Assembly: GCF_014851685.1 (NCBI RefSeq)
Contig: NZ_JACVAC010000012.1
Span: 1 to 64,000 of the forward strand
DNA: 64,000 nucleotides
Origin: Pseudomonas sp. PDM05
Lineage (GTDB): Bacteria > Pseudomonadota > Gammaproteobacteria > Pseudomonadales > Pseudomonadaceae
Direction: 5' to 3'
Part shown: piece by piece, positions 1 to 9,372 of the stretch
How positions within the stretch are numbered: position 1 is the stretch's first letter
Layout: every line of letters starts with the position of its first letter
Notes under the pieces: generated by a model
The model's database searches: none
Told to the model about the DNA's origin: nothing
The model's input: the letters and a program-made list of their open reading frames with translations, nothing else
Translations under genes and position numbers: made by a program

Positions 1-301
1 ATTATTTTCAGAAGCTTTCGAAGATTTCTTCAACAACTTCAACCACTTGCGCTTACGATCTCTCGTTAGCGGGAGGCGAATTCTACAGCGTTACACGCTG
101 CTGTCAACACCTCTTTTTCAACTTCCTGAGCGCTTCGATGAACTGAAGCAACCTGCTGCCGAAAACCGCGTAACTCATTGTTTACCAAGGAGTTTTCCGT
201 TTCGACTGCGCCGGAAGTGGGGCGAATTATAGACATCCAGAATCTGCCGTCAATGCCTTTCTTCATATTTCTGTCATATAAGTCAGAAAAGCCCCAAAAA
301 C
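1..301. other. Intergenic sequence, no gene recognised
   Basis: No convincing coding frame is present: the short open frames on both strands have no ribosome-binding site and no recognisable protein features. The base composition is more AT-rich than the genes that follow. Two similar motifs, GCGAATTCTACAG near 77 and GCGAATTATAGAC near 222, occur about 145 bases apart. I have an unverified impression that this type of sequence occurs in several copies in Pseudomonas genomes, possibly flanking rRNA operons, but nothing in the window proves it. Confidence 0.4.
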
Positions 302-332
302 GCAAAAGCCGGCCCCAAGTGCCGGCTTTTGC
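302..332. terminator. Bidirectional rho-independent terminator
   Basis: A perfect 12-bp stem, GCAAAAGCCGGC pairing with GCCGGCTTTTGC, encloses the loop CCCAAGT. The A-run and T-run lie inside the symmetric arms, so the hairpin can end transcripts in either direction. It lies 9 bases beyond the stop codon of the mmsA/bauC gene, whose transcription runs toward it. Confidence 0.85.
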
Positions 333-340
333 CTCAAGCG

Positions 341-1834
341 TTACAAGCTAGGGAAAGCAAACTGCGACGCTTCATGGCTGGCCCGTTGCGGCCAACGCTG
401 GGTAATCGCCTTGCGACGGGTATAGAAACGCACACCATCCGGCCCATACGCATGCAAGTCACCAAACAGCGAGCGCTTCCAGCCACCAAAGCTGTGATAC
501 GCCACCGGCACCGGCAACGGCACGTTAACCCCGACCATGCCCACTTCAATCTCGTCACAGAACAAACGCGCCGCTTCACCATCACGGGTGAAGATACACG
601 TACCGTTGCCGTACTCGTGGTCGTTGATCAGTTGCATCGCCGCTTCCAGGCTATCGACCCGCACCACGCACAGCACTGGCCCAAAGATCTCTTCTTTGTA
701 GATACGCATCTCAGGCGTCACATGATCAAACAGGCTGCCCCCCAGGAAGAACCCCTCTTCGTGACCGGCAACGCTCAGACCGCGACCATCAACCACCAAC
801 TTGGCACCCGAAGAAACTCCGTCTTCTATATAGCCACTGACCTTATCCCGCGCCTGCCCCGTCACCAACGGCCCCATATCCAGGCCGCAGGAGGTGCCCG
901 CACCGATCTTCAGCGCCTTGACCTGCGGCACCAACTTGGCGATCAACGCATCCGCGACCTGGTCGCCCACGCACACGGCCACCGAGATTGCCATGCAACG
1001 CTCACCGCACGAACCATACGCCGCGCCCATCAACGCGCTGACGGCGTTATCCAGATCCGCATCCGGCATCAATACCGCGTGGTTCTTCGCCCCACCCAGC
1101 GCCTGCACGCGTTTACCGCGCTTGGTCGCCTCGGCATAGATGTACTCGGCAATCGGCGTCGAGCCCACAAAACTCAGCGCCTTCACTTCCGGCGCTTCGA
1201 TCAGCGCATCCACTGCGCCCTTGTCACCGTGCACCACGCTCAGCACACCTTTGGGCAAACCGGCTTCCTGCAACAGTTGTGCGATCAACAGCGTCGAGCT
1301 TGGATCACGCTCCGACGGCTTGAGGATGAAACAGTTACCGCAAACAATCGCCAGCGGATACATCCACAACGGCACCATTGCCGGGAAGTTGAACGGAGTA
1401 ATACCCGCTACCACGCCCAACGGCTGGAAATCCGACCAGGCATCAATATTCGGTCCTACGTTACGGCTGTATTCGCCCTTCAGAATCTCCGGCGCGGAAC
1501 AGGCGTATTCAACGTTCTCGATGCCACGCTTCAATTCACCGGCAGCATCTTCCAGCGTCTTGCCATGCTCTTCGCTGATCAACTGCGAAATGCGCGCTTC
1601 GTTCTGCTCCAGCAATTGCTTGAAACGAAACATCACCTGGGCACGCTTGGCCGGCGGGGTATTACGCCAGGCCGGGAACGCCGCCTTGGCCGAGTCGATC
1701 GCCTGTTGAATGGTTTCACGACTGGCCAACGGCACCTGGTGGATCACTTGGCCGGTCGACGGGTTGTAGACGTCGGCACTACGACCGCTGTCATTGACCA
1801 ATTCACCGTTGATCAAATGCTGGATAAGGCTCAT
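341..1834 (-). CDS. mmsA: CoA-acylating methylmalonate-semialdehyde / 3-oxopropanoate dehydrogenase
   Basis: This 497-residue protein is an aldehyde dehydrogenase of the MmsA/IolA family. It oxidises malonate semialdehyde or methylmalonate semialdehyde with NAD+ and CoA to acetyl-CoA or propionyl-CoA. The oxyanion-hole asparagine is in TPFNFP (N149) and the catalytic cysteine is C280 in the family signature GERCMA. As usual for CoA-acylating members, the general-base glutamate of hydrolytic aldehyde dehydrogenases is replaced in the segment LGGAKNH (residues 246-252). It lies 39 bases downstream of the beta-alanine:pyruvate transaminase gene on the same strand, so the two probably form an operon for beta-alanine use, matching bauA and bauC of P. 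aeruginosa. Valine or inositol breakdown are alternative roles of the family, but no such genes are nearby. Confidence 0.93.
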   Translation of the reverse strand: MSLIQHLINGELVNDSGRSADVYNPSTGQVIHQVPLASRETIQQAIDSAKAAFPAWRNTPPAKRAQVMFRFKQLLEQNEARISQLISEEHGKTLEDAAGELKRGIENVEYACSAPEILKGEYSRNVGPNIDAWSDFQPLGVVAGITPFNFPAMVPLWMYPLAIVCGNCFILKPSERDPSSTLLIAQLLQEAGLPKGVLSVVHGDKGAVDALIEAPEVKALSFVGSTPIAEYIYAEATKRGKRVQALGGAKNHAVLMPDADLDNAVSALMGAAYGSCGERCMAISVAVCVGDQVADALIAKLVPQVKALKIGAGTSCGLDMGPLVTGQARDKVSGYIEDGVSSGAKLVVDGRGLSVAGHEEGFFLGGSLFDHVTPEMRIYKEEIFGPVLCVVRVDSLEAAMQLINDHEYGNGTCIFTRDGEAARLFCDEIEVGMVGVNVPLPVPVAYHSFGGWKRSLFGDLHAYGPDGVRFYTRRKAITQRWPQRASHEASQFAFPSL

Positions 1835-1873
1835 GCAGGGCTCCTGAAAAATTGTTCTATATAGAAGGAGAAA

Positions 1874-3223
1874 TCAGTCGATCTTGTTCAGCACTTCGCC
1901 GACCGCATCGAACAGGCGATCCAGGTCCTGCGGCTTGCTGTTGAAGGTTGGCCCGAACTGCAGGGTGTCACCGCCAAAACGTACGTAGAAACCGGCTTTC
2001 CACAAGGCCATGCCGGCCTCGAATGGACGCACGATCGCATCACCGTCACGCGGGGCAATCTGAATCGCACCGGCCAGACCGTAGTTGCGGATGTCGATCA
2101 CGTTCTTGCTGCCCTTCAACCCGTGCAGCGCATTCTCAAAGTGTGGAGCGACTTCGGCTACGCTCTGCACCAGATTCTCCTTCTGCAGCAGGTCCAAAGC
2201 CGCCAGGCCTGCAGCACATGCAACCGGGTGCGCCGAGTACGTATAGCCGTGTGGGAATTCCACCGCATACTCCGGCGTCGCCTGGTTCATGAACGTCTGA
2301 TAAATCTCGCTGCTGGCAATCACCGCACCCATCGGGATGGCACCGTTGGTGACTTGCTTGGCGATGCACATCAGGTCTGGCGTCACGCCAAAGCTGTCGG
2401 CGCCAAACATCGAACCCGTACGGCCAAAACCGGTGATCACTTCGTCGAACACCAGCAGGATATTGTGCTGATCGCAAATTTCACGCAGACGCTTGAGGTA
2501 ACCCTGCGGTGGCACTAGTACGCCAGCAGAGCCGGCCATCGGCTCGACAAACACCGCGGCGATGTTCGACGCGTCGTGCAGTTCGATCAACTTGAGCAAC
2601 TCATCGGCCAAGGCGATGCCGCCCTGCTCCGGCATGCCACGGGAGAACGCATTGCTCGCCAACAGGGTGTGCGGCAGATGGTCAACATCCATCATCGCCT
2701 GACCAAAAATCTTACGGTTGCCGTTCACACCGCCCAAGCTGGTACCGGCAATGTTCACACCGTGATAACCACGGGCACGGCCGATCATCTTGGTCTTGGT
2801 CGACTGCCCCTTCAGGCGCCAGTAGGCACGCACCATCTTCACCGCGGTATCGGCGCACTCGGAGCCGGAGTCGGTGAAGAACACGTGGTTCAAGTTGCCT
2901 GGAGTCAGGTCGGTAATCTTTTCCGCCAACTGGAAGGACAACGGATGACCATATTGGAAGCCCGGCGAGTAGTCCAAAGTCCCCAGTTGCTTGGCCACCG
3001 CTTCCTGGATTTCCTTGCGCGTATGCCCGGCGCCGCACGTCCACAAACCCGACAACGAGTCGTAGACCTTGCGCCCCTTGTCATCGATCAACCAGCTACC
3101 TTCCGCGCCCACGATCAAACGCGGGTCACGCTGGAAGTTACGGTTGGCGGTGTAAGGCATCCAGTGCGCGTCCAACTTCAGTTGGCTGGCCAGGGACGAT
3201 GGGGCGTTTTCGGGCATGTTCAT
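1874..3223 (-). CDS. bauA: Beta-alanine (omega-amino acid):pyruvate aminotransferase
   Basis: This is a class III PLP-dependent aminotransferase of 449 residues, the length of the well-studied Pseudomonas omega-amino acid:pyruvate transaminase, which it closely resembles from the first residues (N-terminus MNMPE, then KLDAHWMPYTANRNFQRDPR). It transfers the amino group of beta-alanine to pyruvate, giving malonate semialdehyde and alanine. Visible landmarks are the phosphate-binding SGSE (119-122), D260 in LLVFDEVITGFGR and the Schiff-base lysine K289 in CIAKQVTNGAIPMG. I chose the ATG at 3223, preceded by GCGAGG, rather than an upstream frame extension of seven codons. A second in-frame ATG follows two codons later. 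The product feeds the dehydrogenase encoded immediately downstream. Confidence 0.93.
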   Translation of the reverse strand: MNMPENAPSSLASQLKLDAHWMPYTANRNFQRDPRLIVGAEGSWLIDDKGRKVYDSLSGLWTCGAGHTRKEIQEAVAKQLGTLDYSPGFQYGHPLSFQLAEKITDLTPGNLNHVFFTDSGSECADTAVKMVRAYWRLKGQSTKTKMIGRARGYHGVNIAGTSLGGVNGNRKIFGQAMMDVDHLPHTLLASNAFSRGMPEQGGIALADELLKLIELHDASNIAAVFVEPMAGSAGVLVPPQGYLKRLREICDQHNILLVFDEVITGFGRTGSMFGADSFGVTPDLMCIAKQVTNGAIPMGAVIASSEIYQTFMNQATPEYAVEFPHGYTYSAHPVACAAGLAALDLLQKENLVQSVAEVAPHFENALHGLKGSKNVIDIRNYGLAGAIQIAPRDGDAIVRPFEAGMALWKAGFYVRFGGDTLQFGPTFNSKPQDLDRLFDAVGEVLNKID

Positions 3224-3348
3224 CAGCAAAACCTCGCAGGGCAAAAGGCAGCGTCGGGATTGAAAAGCGTTGTTGCAGCTAAATTGCCACGGCGATAAAG
3301 TCGGTGAAATTCAACTCTTCTAACCTTCAGTCAGGCCTTCACTAAACT

Positions 3349-4269
3349 ATGAGCAGCCGTCGACCCGATCCCCTCGCCCAAGTCAGCGACTTCGATATAC
3401 GCTTGTTGCGCATCTTTCGCAGCGTGGTCGAATGCGGCGGCTTCTCGGCAGCGGAAACCGTGCTCGGCATCGGCCGCTCCGCCATCAGCCAGCAAATGAG
3501 CGACCTGGAGCAGCGCCTCGGACTGCGACTCTGCCAGCGCGGCCGCGCCGGTTTCTCCCTGACCGAAGAAGGCCGCGAGGTCTACCAGTCCGCGTTGCAA
3601 CTGTTGAGCGCCCTGGAAAGCTTCCGCACCGAGGTCAACGGCCTGCACCAGCATCTGCGCGGCGAGTTGATCATTGGCCTCACCGACAACCTCGTCACCC
3701 TGCCCCACATGCGCATCACCCACGCCCTCGCGCAGTTGAAGGAACGCGGCCCGGACGTGCAGATCCAGATCCGCATGATCGCCCCCAACGAAGTCGAGCA
3801 AGGCGTACTCGACGGCCGCCTGCACGTCGGCGTGGTGCCCCAGGCCAGCGCCCTCTCTGGATTGGAATACCAGCCGCTGTACAGCGAGCGCTCGCTGCTC
3901 TACTGCGCAGTCGGCCACCCGCTGTTCTACGCCGACGACAAGCAACTGGACGACGCACGTATTGATAGCCAGGACGCCATCGCCCCCACCTTCCGCCTGC
4001 CCGCCGATATCCAGGCCCACTATCAGGCGCTCAACTGCACCGCCAGCGCCTCGGACCGCGAAGGCATGGCGTTCCTGATCCTCACCGGCCGCTACATCGG
4101 CTACCTGCCCGACCATTACGCCAGTCTATGGGTGCAACAAGGCCGACTGCGCGCGCTGAAACCGGCTACACGTTTTTACGATTTGAGCCTGGCATCGGTC
4201 ACACGCAAGGGGCGTCGCCCTCATTTGGTGCTGGAAAGCTTCCTGGAAAGCCTGGCCGCCACCCGTTAA
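3349..4269 (+). CDS. bauR: LysR-family transcriptional regulator, probable BauR
   Basis: The 306-residue protein has the LysR layout: an N-terminal winged helix-turn-helix (about residues 14-75, with GGFSAAETVLGIGRSAISQQM as the HTH core) and a substrate-binding effector domain from about residue 100. It is transcribed divergently from the aminotransferase gene with 125 bases between the start codons. That is the classical arrangement for a LysR activator of its neighbour and matches bauR beside bauA in P. aeruginosa. The likely effector is beta-alanine, but this is an inference from position. The ATG at 3349 has no strong Shine-Dalgarno sequence. Confidence 0.85.
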   Translation: MSSRRPDPLAQVSDFDIRLLRIFRSVVECGGFSAAETVLGIGRSAISQQMSDLEQRLGLRLCQRGRAGFSLTEEGREVYQSALQLLSALESFRTEVNGLHQHLRGELIIGLTDNLVTLPHMRITHALAQLKERGPDVQIQIRMIAPNEVEQGVLDGRLHVGVVPQASALSGLEYQPLYSERSLLYCAVGHPLFYADDKQLDDARIDSQDAIAPTFRLPADIQAHYQALNCTASASDREGMAFLILTGRYIGYLPDHYASLWVQQGRLRALKPATRFYDLSLASVTRKGRRPHLVLESFLESLAATR

Positions 4270-4333
4270 TTCGGGCGCAAACGAAAAGCTGAGCAGTTGG
4301 ACAGCTTTTTGCAAGAACCCAAGGACATAGACC

Positions 4334-5743
4334 TTGAGTTTGCCCGCCATGCCACCAGAATCCTCCAGCAGCAGCGACCTGATCTACGGCCTCAACGACC
4401 GCCCGAAACCCGCCCCGGCCCTGCTCGCCGCACTGCAACATGTGCTGGCCGCGTTCGTCGGCATCATCACCCCGCCGCTGATCATCGGCTCCACCCTGGG
4501 CCTTACCGCGCACTTGCCCTACCTGATCAGCATGGCGTTGATGGTCTCCGGCGTCGGCACCTTCATCCAGGCACGTAGGCCGTATGGCATCGGCGCCGGC
4601 ATGATCTGCCTGCAGGGCACCAGCTTTGCGTTTCTCGGCGCGGTGTTGTCGGCGGGTTTCCTGGTCAAGCAACGCGGCGGCAGCCCGGAAGACATCATGG
4701 CAATGATCTTTGGCGTGTGCTTTTTTGGCGCCGTGGTGCAGATCGTGCTGAGTCGCTTCATCGGTCAACTGCGCCGGGTTATCACACCGTTGGTGACGGG
4801 GATTGTCATTACCCTGATCGGCATCAGCCTGATCAAGGTCGGTATTACCGATCTGGGCGGTGGCTTCAATGCCCCCGACTTCGGCGCCCCCATCAATCTG
4901 GCACTGGGCGTGTTCGTCGTATTGACGATCATCCTGCTCAACCGCTCGAACACCCCATGGGTGCGCCTCTCGGCCATCATCATCGGCCTGGCGCTGGGCA
5001 GCCTCGCGGCCTGGTTCAGCGGCAAGCTGGTGCCCCAAGCCTTGCCCGACCTGCCCCTGGTCAGCCTGCCGATCCCATTCCGCTACGGCTTCAACTTCGA
5101 CTGGAGCGCTTTCCTGCCCATCGCGCTGATTTATCTGATCAGCAGCATCGAAACCGTCGGCGACCTCACCGCCAACTGCATGATCGCCCGCCAGCCCATC
5201 AGCGGCCCTTCTTATATAAGCCGACTCAAGGGCGGCGTACTCGGTGACGGCGTCAGCTGCATGATCGCCGCCACCTTCAGCGCCTTCCCCAACACCACGT
5301 TTGCCCAGAACAACGGCGTGATCCAACTCACCGGCGTGGCCAGCCGTTACGTCGGCTTATACATCGGCGTGCTGTTGTTTTGCCTCGGCTTGTTTCCGTT
5401 GATTGGCGCGGTACTCCAGCAAATCCCCAAACCGGTGTTGGGCGGCGCAACCCTGGTGATGTTCGGCAGCGTGGCCGCCGCCGGGGTGCGCATCCTCGCC
5501 CAGGCGCCACTGGATCGGCGCAGCATGTTGATCATCGCCACCTCGTTCGGCGTCGGCCTGGGCATCGCCGCCCAACCGAACCTGCTGCACCTGATGCCGA
5601 CGCTGGTGCAGAGCCTGTTCGACTCGGCGATCACCAGCGGCGGCTTGACCGCCATCGTGCTGTGCCTGCTATTACCGGAAGCCAAGGCCACCGGGAATGC
5701 CGCAAACCACGCGTCGGAAAGCGACACGGTGGAATCGCTCTGA
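4334..5743 (+). CDS. NCS2-family purine/xanthine (or urate) permease
   Basis: This is an inner-membrane nucleobase:cation symporter of the NCS2 (uracil/xanthine/urate) family with about 14 hydrophobic segments. The conserved QH of TM1 is seen in LQHVLAAFVGI, the acidic residue of TM8 in SSIETVGDLTANC, and the TM10 signature in QNNGVIQLTGVASR. The starting codon is probably TTG at 4334, because AAGGA at 4321-4325 is 8 bases upstream of it, whereas the ATG at 4349 has no well-placed ribosome-binding site. The two choices give 469 or 464 residues. The next genes include a RutR-like regulator and, a little further, 8-oxoguanine and adenine deaminases, which favours a purine such as xanthine or urate as substrate. 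The exact specificity cannot be read from the sequence. Confidence 0.88.
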   Translation: MSLPAMPPESSSSSDLIYGLNDRPKPAPALLAALQHVLAAFVGIITPPLIIGSTLGLTAHLPYLISMALMVSGVGTFIQARRPYGIGAGMICLQGTSFAFLGAVLSAGFLVKQRGGSPEDIMAMIFGVCFFGAVVQIVLSRFIGQLRRVITPLVTGIVITLIGISLIKVGITDLGGGFNAPDFGAPINLALGVFVVLTIILLNRSNTPWVRLSAIIIGLALGSLAAWFSGKLVPQALPDLPLVSLPIPFRYGFNFDWSAFLPIALIYLISSIETVGDLTANCMIARQPISGPSYISRLKGGVLGDGVSCMIAATFSAFPNTTFAQNNGVIQLTGVASRYVGLYIGVLLFCLGLFPLIGAVLQQIPKPVLGGATLVMFGSVAAAGVRILAQAPLDRRSMLIIATSFGVGLGIAAQPNLLHLMPTLVQSLFDSAITSGGLTAIVLCLLLPEAKATGNAANHASESDTVESL

Positions 5744-5830
5744 CGGTTTTATTGCATCAGGACTTGTCTGAGGCTTGAGGGTGGGTTATCTGTGCACACG
5801 TCGTCTCTATCGATCTGCACGGAAACCTCC

Positions 5831-6490
5831 ATGAGCCTCGAAGTTCCTGCCCACAGCAACCCCACCGGAAAACCCGCCAGCCGCATTCGGCAAAAGAACG
5901 AACAAGCGATTCTCCAGGCTGCTGAAGACGAATTCGCGCGCCATGGCTACAAAGGCACCAGCATGAACACCATTGCTGCCAGTGCCGGGCTGCCCAAGGC
6001 CAACTTGCACTACTACTTCACCAACAAGCTGGGCCTCTATATCGCGGTGCTCAGCAATATCCTCGAACTGTGGGACAGCACCTTCAACACGCTGACCGCC
6101 GAGGACGACCCCGCGGTAGCCCTGGCTCGCTACATCCGCACCAAGATGGAGTTTTCGCGACGCCAGCCCCAGGCCTCGCGGATCTTCGCCATGGAGATCA
6201 TCAGTGGCGGCGAATGCCTCACCGAATATTTCAGCCAGGACTACCGCGCCTGGTTCAGTGGCCGGGCCGCCGTGTTCCAGGCCTGGATCGATGCGGGCAA
6301 GATGGACCCCGTCGACCCCGTACACCTGATCTTCCTGCTGTGGGGCAGCACCCAACACTATGCCGACTTCGCCACCCAGATCTGCCGCGTCACCGGTCGC
6401 ACCAAGCTGACCAAGCAGGATATGGAAGACGCCGGCACCAACCTGATCCACATCATTCTCAAGGGCTGCGGCGTCAAGCCGGCTCTATAA
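5831..6490 (+). CDS. TetR-family regulator, RutR-like
   Basis: The protein has 219 residues when started at the ATG at 5831. That start has GGAA at 5821-5824 and removes a 13-residue extension that begins with GTG. The N-terminal TetR helix-turn-helix covers about residues 20-70 (TSMNTIAASAGLPKANLHYYFTNKLGLY). The C-terminal half resembles the RutR/YcdC type (ALARYIRTKMEFSRRQPQASRIFAMEII, then FLLWGSTQHYADFATQI). RutR binds uracil in E. coli and controls pyrimidine and purine degradation. Here the gene follows the NCS2 permease by 87 bases on the same strand, so a role in nucleobase uptake or catabolism is likely. The ligand is not known. Confidence 0.85.
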   Translation: MSLEVPAHSNPTGKPASRIRQKNEQAILQAAEDEFARHGYKGTSMNTIAASAGLPKANLHYYFTNKLGLYIAVLSNILELWDSTFNTLTAEDDPAVALARYIRTKMEFSRRQPQASRIFAMEIISGGECLTEYFSQDYRAWFSGRAAVFQAWIDAGKMDPVDPVHLIFLLWGSTQHYADFATQICRVTGRTKLTKQDMEDAGTNLIHIILKGCGVKPAL

Positions 6491-6502
6491 ACGAAGCGAC
6501 TT

Positions 6503-7084
6503 ATGCCTTTCACGCTCACCGGCCTTTGCGAGTTTCACGAAGAAATCCGCAAAAGCCGCTTTATCACCCTCGCCGCCCCGATCACCAGCCCGCAGGACGC
6601 CCAGGCGTTTTTCGCGCAACACAGCGACTTGAACGCCACGCACAACTGCTGGGCCTGGAAATTGGCTGATCAATACCGCAGCAACGACGATGGCGAACCC
6701 GGCGGCACCGCCGGGCGGCCGATCCTGGCGGCCATCGAGGCGCAAGGTTTCGATCAAGTCGCGGTGCTGGTGATCCGCTGGTACGGCGGCATCCAGCTCG
6801 GTACCGGCGGCCTCGCCCGTGCTTATGGCGGCGGTGCGAACAAATGCCTGCAGAACGCCGAGCGCATCGAACTGATCAGCCGCGTCCCGCTGAGTTGCGC
6901 TTGCAGCTTCTCCGAGTTGAACCTGGTGAAACTGCGTGTCGCCGACCTGGGCGGGCTGGTGGTGGAAGAAACCTTCACTGCCAATGGCGTCGAACTACAA
7001 CTCGCTGTCGGCCAAGCGCATATCGATACCCTGCAAATTCAACTCGCCGACCTCAGCCGCGGGCGTATCCTGCTACAACGCTGA
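6503..7084 (+). CDS. IMPACT/YigZ family protein (UPF0029)
   Basis: This 193-residue protein belongs to the YigZ/IMPACT family. The N-terminal domain carries the conserved blocks KSRFI, NDDGEPGGTAGRPIL and RWYGGIQLGTGGLARAYGG, and the C-terminal domain (from about residue 125) has the ferredoxin-like fold expected of the bacterial members. The eukaryotic relatives modulate translational control through Gcn2. The bacterial function is not established. The start lies 12 bases after the TetR stop codon, so the two may be co-transcribed. Confidence 0.88.
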   Translation: MPFTLTGLCEFHEEIRKSRFITLAAPITSPQDAQAFFAQHSDLNATHNCWAWKLADQYRSNDDGEPGGTAGRPILAAIEAQGFDQVAVLVIRWYGGIQLGTGGLARAYGGGANKCLQNAERIELISRVPLSCACSFSELNLVKLRVADLGGLVVEETFTANGVELQLAVGQAHIDTLQIQLADLSRGRILLQR

Positions 7085-7118
7085 ACTCCCTGAACCGCGA
7101 CTCCAAAGGAAGCTTTTC

Positions 7119-7805
7119 ATGTCTACGCCAAAAACCGCACTGATCATCGGCGCCTCCCGCGGGCTGGGCCTTGGCCTGGTCAAGCAACTGCTCCAGGACG
7201 GCTGGGACGTGACCGCCACCGTGCGTGACCCGAGCAAGGCCGACGCCCTCAAAGCGCTCGGCCCGGTGCAGATCGAGAAACTCGACATGGACGATCAGCA
7301 AGCCGTGATCGCCCTGAGCCAGCGCCTCAAGGCGCGCACCTTTGACCTGCTGTTCGTCAACGCCGGCGTCAAAGGCCCGGCCAACCAGGAGCCTGGCCAC
7401 GCCACCCTGGCGGAAGTCGGCCAACTGTTTTTCACCAACGCCGTGGCGCCGATCAACCTGGCCCAGCGCTTTGTCGGGCAGATCCGCAAGGACAGCGGCG
7501 TGTTGGCCTTCATGAGTTCGGTGCTGGGCAGCGTGACCATCCCCGACGGTTCCGACCTGGCGCTGTACAAGGCCAGCAAGGCTGCACTCAATTCCATGAC
7601 CAACAGTTTCATCACCCAACTGGGCGATCACAAACCCACCGTGCTATCGCTGCACCCGGGCTGGGTGAAGACCGACATGGGCGGCGAAAACGCCCACATC
7701 GATGTCGACACCAGCGTGCGTGGCCTGGTGGATCAGGTAAATGCCTACACCGGCAAAGGCGGCCATCACTTCATCGACTACAAAGGCGACACCATCGCCT
7801 GGTAA
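7119..7805 (+). CDS. Short-chain dehydrogenase/reductase
   Basis: The product is a 228-residue classical SDR. The Rossmann dinucleotide-binding motif is at the N-terminus (IIGASRGLGLGL), NAG is at FVNAGVKG, and the catalytic Ser-Tyr-Lys are in MSSVLGS and YKASKAAL. The ATG at 7119 follows AAAGGA with 8 bases spacing. The longer open frame beginning inside the preceding gene is not used. The substrate is unknown. Its closest recognisable style is the small C-factor-like SDRs, but nothing around it identifies the reaction. Confidence 0.88.
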   Translation: MSTPKTALIIGASRGLGLGLVKQLLQDGWDVTATVRDPSKADALKALGPVQIEKLDMDDQQAVIALSQRLKARTFDLLFVNAGVKGPANQEPGHATLAEVGQLFFTNAVAPINLAQRFVGQIRKDSGVLAFMSSVLGSVTIPDGSDLALYKASKAALNSMTNSFITQLGDHKPTVLSLHPGWVKTDMGGENAHIDVDTSVRGLVDQVNAYTGKGGHHFIDYKGDTIAW

Positions 7806-7821
7806 ATGTCGGCAGTCAGAA

Positions 7822-7851
7822 TGTGGGAGGGGGGACTTTCCCTTTCCCACA
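7822..7851. terminator. Imperfect hairpin after the SDR gene
   Basis: TGTGGGAG pairs with the complementary TTCCCACA across 30 bases, with a few mismatches and a C-T-rich loop. It resembles a minimal single REP unit and lies 17 bases beyond the SDR stop codon. No long T-run follows, so its efficiency as a terminator is uncertain. Confidence 0.45.
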
Positions 7852-7995
7852 CTGACTGAGCCTACTTTCCTACAGATGGACGAGACCCCGAACTACACGT
7901 AATCTAGCCCCTCGCCTTCACCGGCGACCCTGGATCAGCAGACAGGGCAACACTGAGCTGGCAAACCTGAACCCATCATTCAGAGGAGCCGGCCA

Positions 7996-9354
7996 ATGCC
8001 TGCGACCCGTATCTGGTTAAAAAACCCCCTCGCGATTTTCACTGCCAACGGCCTCGACGCCCGTGGCGGCCTGGTGCTGCAAGACGGTGTCATCACCCAA
8101 GTGCTGGCCCTGGGACAAACACCCGCACAGCCCTGCGCACAAACTTTCGATGCCCGTGAGCATGTGGTCCTGCCGGGCCTGATCAATACCCATCACCACT
8201 TCTACCAAACCCTGACCCGCGCCTGGGCGCCGGTGGTCAACCAGCCGTTGTTCCCCTGGTTGAAAACCCTGTACCCGGTCTGGGCACGCCTCACCCCGGA
8301 AAAACTCGCCCTGGCCACCAAAGTCGCGCTGGCCGAACTGCTGCTCTCGGGCTGCACCACGGCGGCCGACCACCATTACCTGTTCCCCGACGGCCTGGAA
8401 AACGCCATCGACGTGCAAGTGCAAAGCGTGCGCGAACTGGGCATGCGCGCCATGCTCACCCGCGGTTCCATGAGCCTGGGCGAAGCCGATGGCGGCCTGC
8501 CACCACAACAAACCGTGCAACAAGGCCAGGTGATCCTCGACGACAGCCAGCGCCTGATCCGCGCATACCACGAGCGTGACGAAGGCGCGCAGGTCCAGAT
8601 CGCCCTGGCGCCGTGCTCGCCGTTCTCCGTCACGCCAGAAATCATGCGCGCCAGCGCCGAATTGGCTGACAGTCTCGACGTACGCCTACACACACACTTG
8701 GCGGAAACCCTCGACGAAGAAGATTTTTGCCTACAGCGCTTCGGCCTGCGCACCGTGGACTACCTCGACAGCGTCGGCTGGCTTGGCCCGCGCACCTGGC
8801 TGGCCCACGGCATTCACTTCAACCCGGATGAAATCGAACGCCTCGGCGCGGCCGGCACCGGCATCTGCCATTGCCCAAGCTCGAATATGCGTTTGGCCTC
8901 GGGCATCTGCCCGACCCTGGACCTGCTCGCCGCTGGCGCGCCCATCGGTCTTGGCGTGGACGGTTCAGCCTCCAACGATGCGTCAAATATGATCCTTGAA
9001 GCGCGCCAGGCCCTGTACATCCAGCGCTTGCGCTACGGCGCGGAAAAGATCACCCCCGAAGGCGTGCTGGGCTGGGCGACCAAAGGTTCTGCGCAGTTGC
9101 TGGGGCGCACGGATATTGGTGAATTGGCTGTGGGAAAACAGGCCGACCTCGCGCTGTTCAAACTGGATGAACTGCGCTTCTCCGGCAGTCACGACCCGAT
9201 CTCGGCACTGCTGTTGTGCGGCGCCGACCGGGCGGACCGGGTGATGGTGGCGGGTAAGTGGCGGGTGATTGATGGCCAAGTGGAAGGCCTGGACCTGAAA
9301 GGTTTGATCGCCGATCACAGCCAAGCGGCTCGAGCATTGATCGCCGGAACCTAA
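7996..9354 (+). CDS. 8-oxoguanine deaminase (amidohydrolase)
   Basis: The 452-residue protein is a cytosine/guanine-deaminase-like member of the amidohydrolase superfamily and matches the family of P. aeruginosa 8-oxoguanine deaminase (PA0142), which converts 8-oxoguanine to urate. Metal ligands are visible: H66 and H68 in NTHHHFYQT, a histidine in HTHLAE, a histidine in LAHGIHF and an aspartate in GVDGSASND. The N-terminal beta-sandwich half-domain and the closing segment GKQADLALF are also present. It starts at 7996 after GAGGAG. A permease, a RutR-like regulator and adenine deaminase nearby fit a purine-salvage role. Family members with atrazine or S-adenosylhomocysteine as substrate are alternatives, but less likely here. 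Confidence 0.87.
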   Translation: MPATRIWLKNPLAIFTANGLDARGGLVLQDGVITQVLALGQTPAQPCAQTFDAREHVVLPGLINTHHHFYQTLTRAWAPVVNQPLFPWLKTLYPVWARLTPEKLALATKVALAELLLSGCTTAADHHYLFPDGLENAIDVQVQSVRELGMRAMLTRGSMSLGEADGGLPPQQTVQQGQVILDDSQRLIRAYHERDEGAQVQIALAPCSPFSVTPEIMRASAELADSLDVRLHTHLAETLDEEDFCLQRFGLRTVDYLDSVGWLGPRTWLAHGIHFNPDEIERLGAAGTGICHCPSSNMRLASGICPTLDLLAAGAPIGLGVDGSASNDASNMILEARQALYIQRLRYGAEKITPEGVLGWATKGSAQLLGRTDIGELAVGKQADLALFKLDELRFSGSHDPISALLLCGADRADRVMVAGKWRVIDGQVEGLDLKGLIADHSQAARALIAGT

Positions 9355-9372
9355 GTCATACGCAAATCAAAA

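Noticed and set aside
66-305. A 79-residue minus-strand frame near the left end
   Set aside because: No ribosome-binding site, no family resemblance and overlap with a terminator; treated as noncoding.
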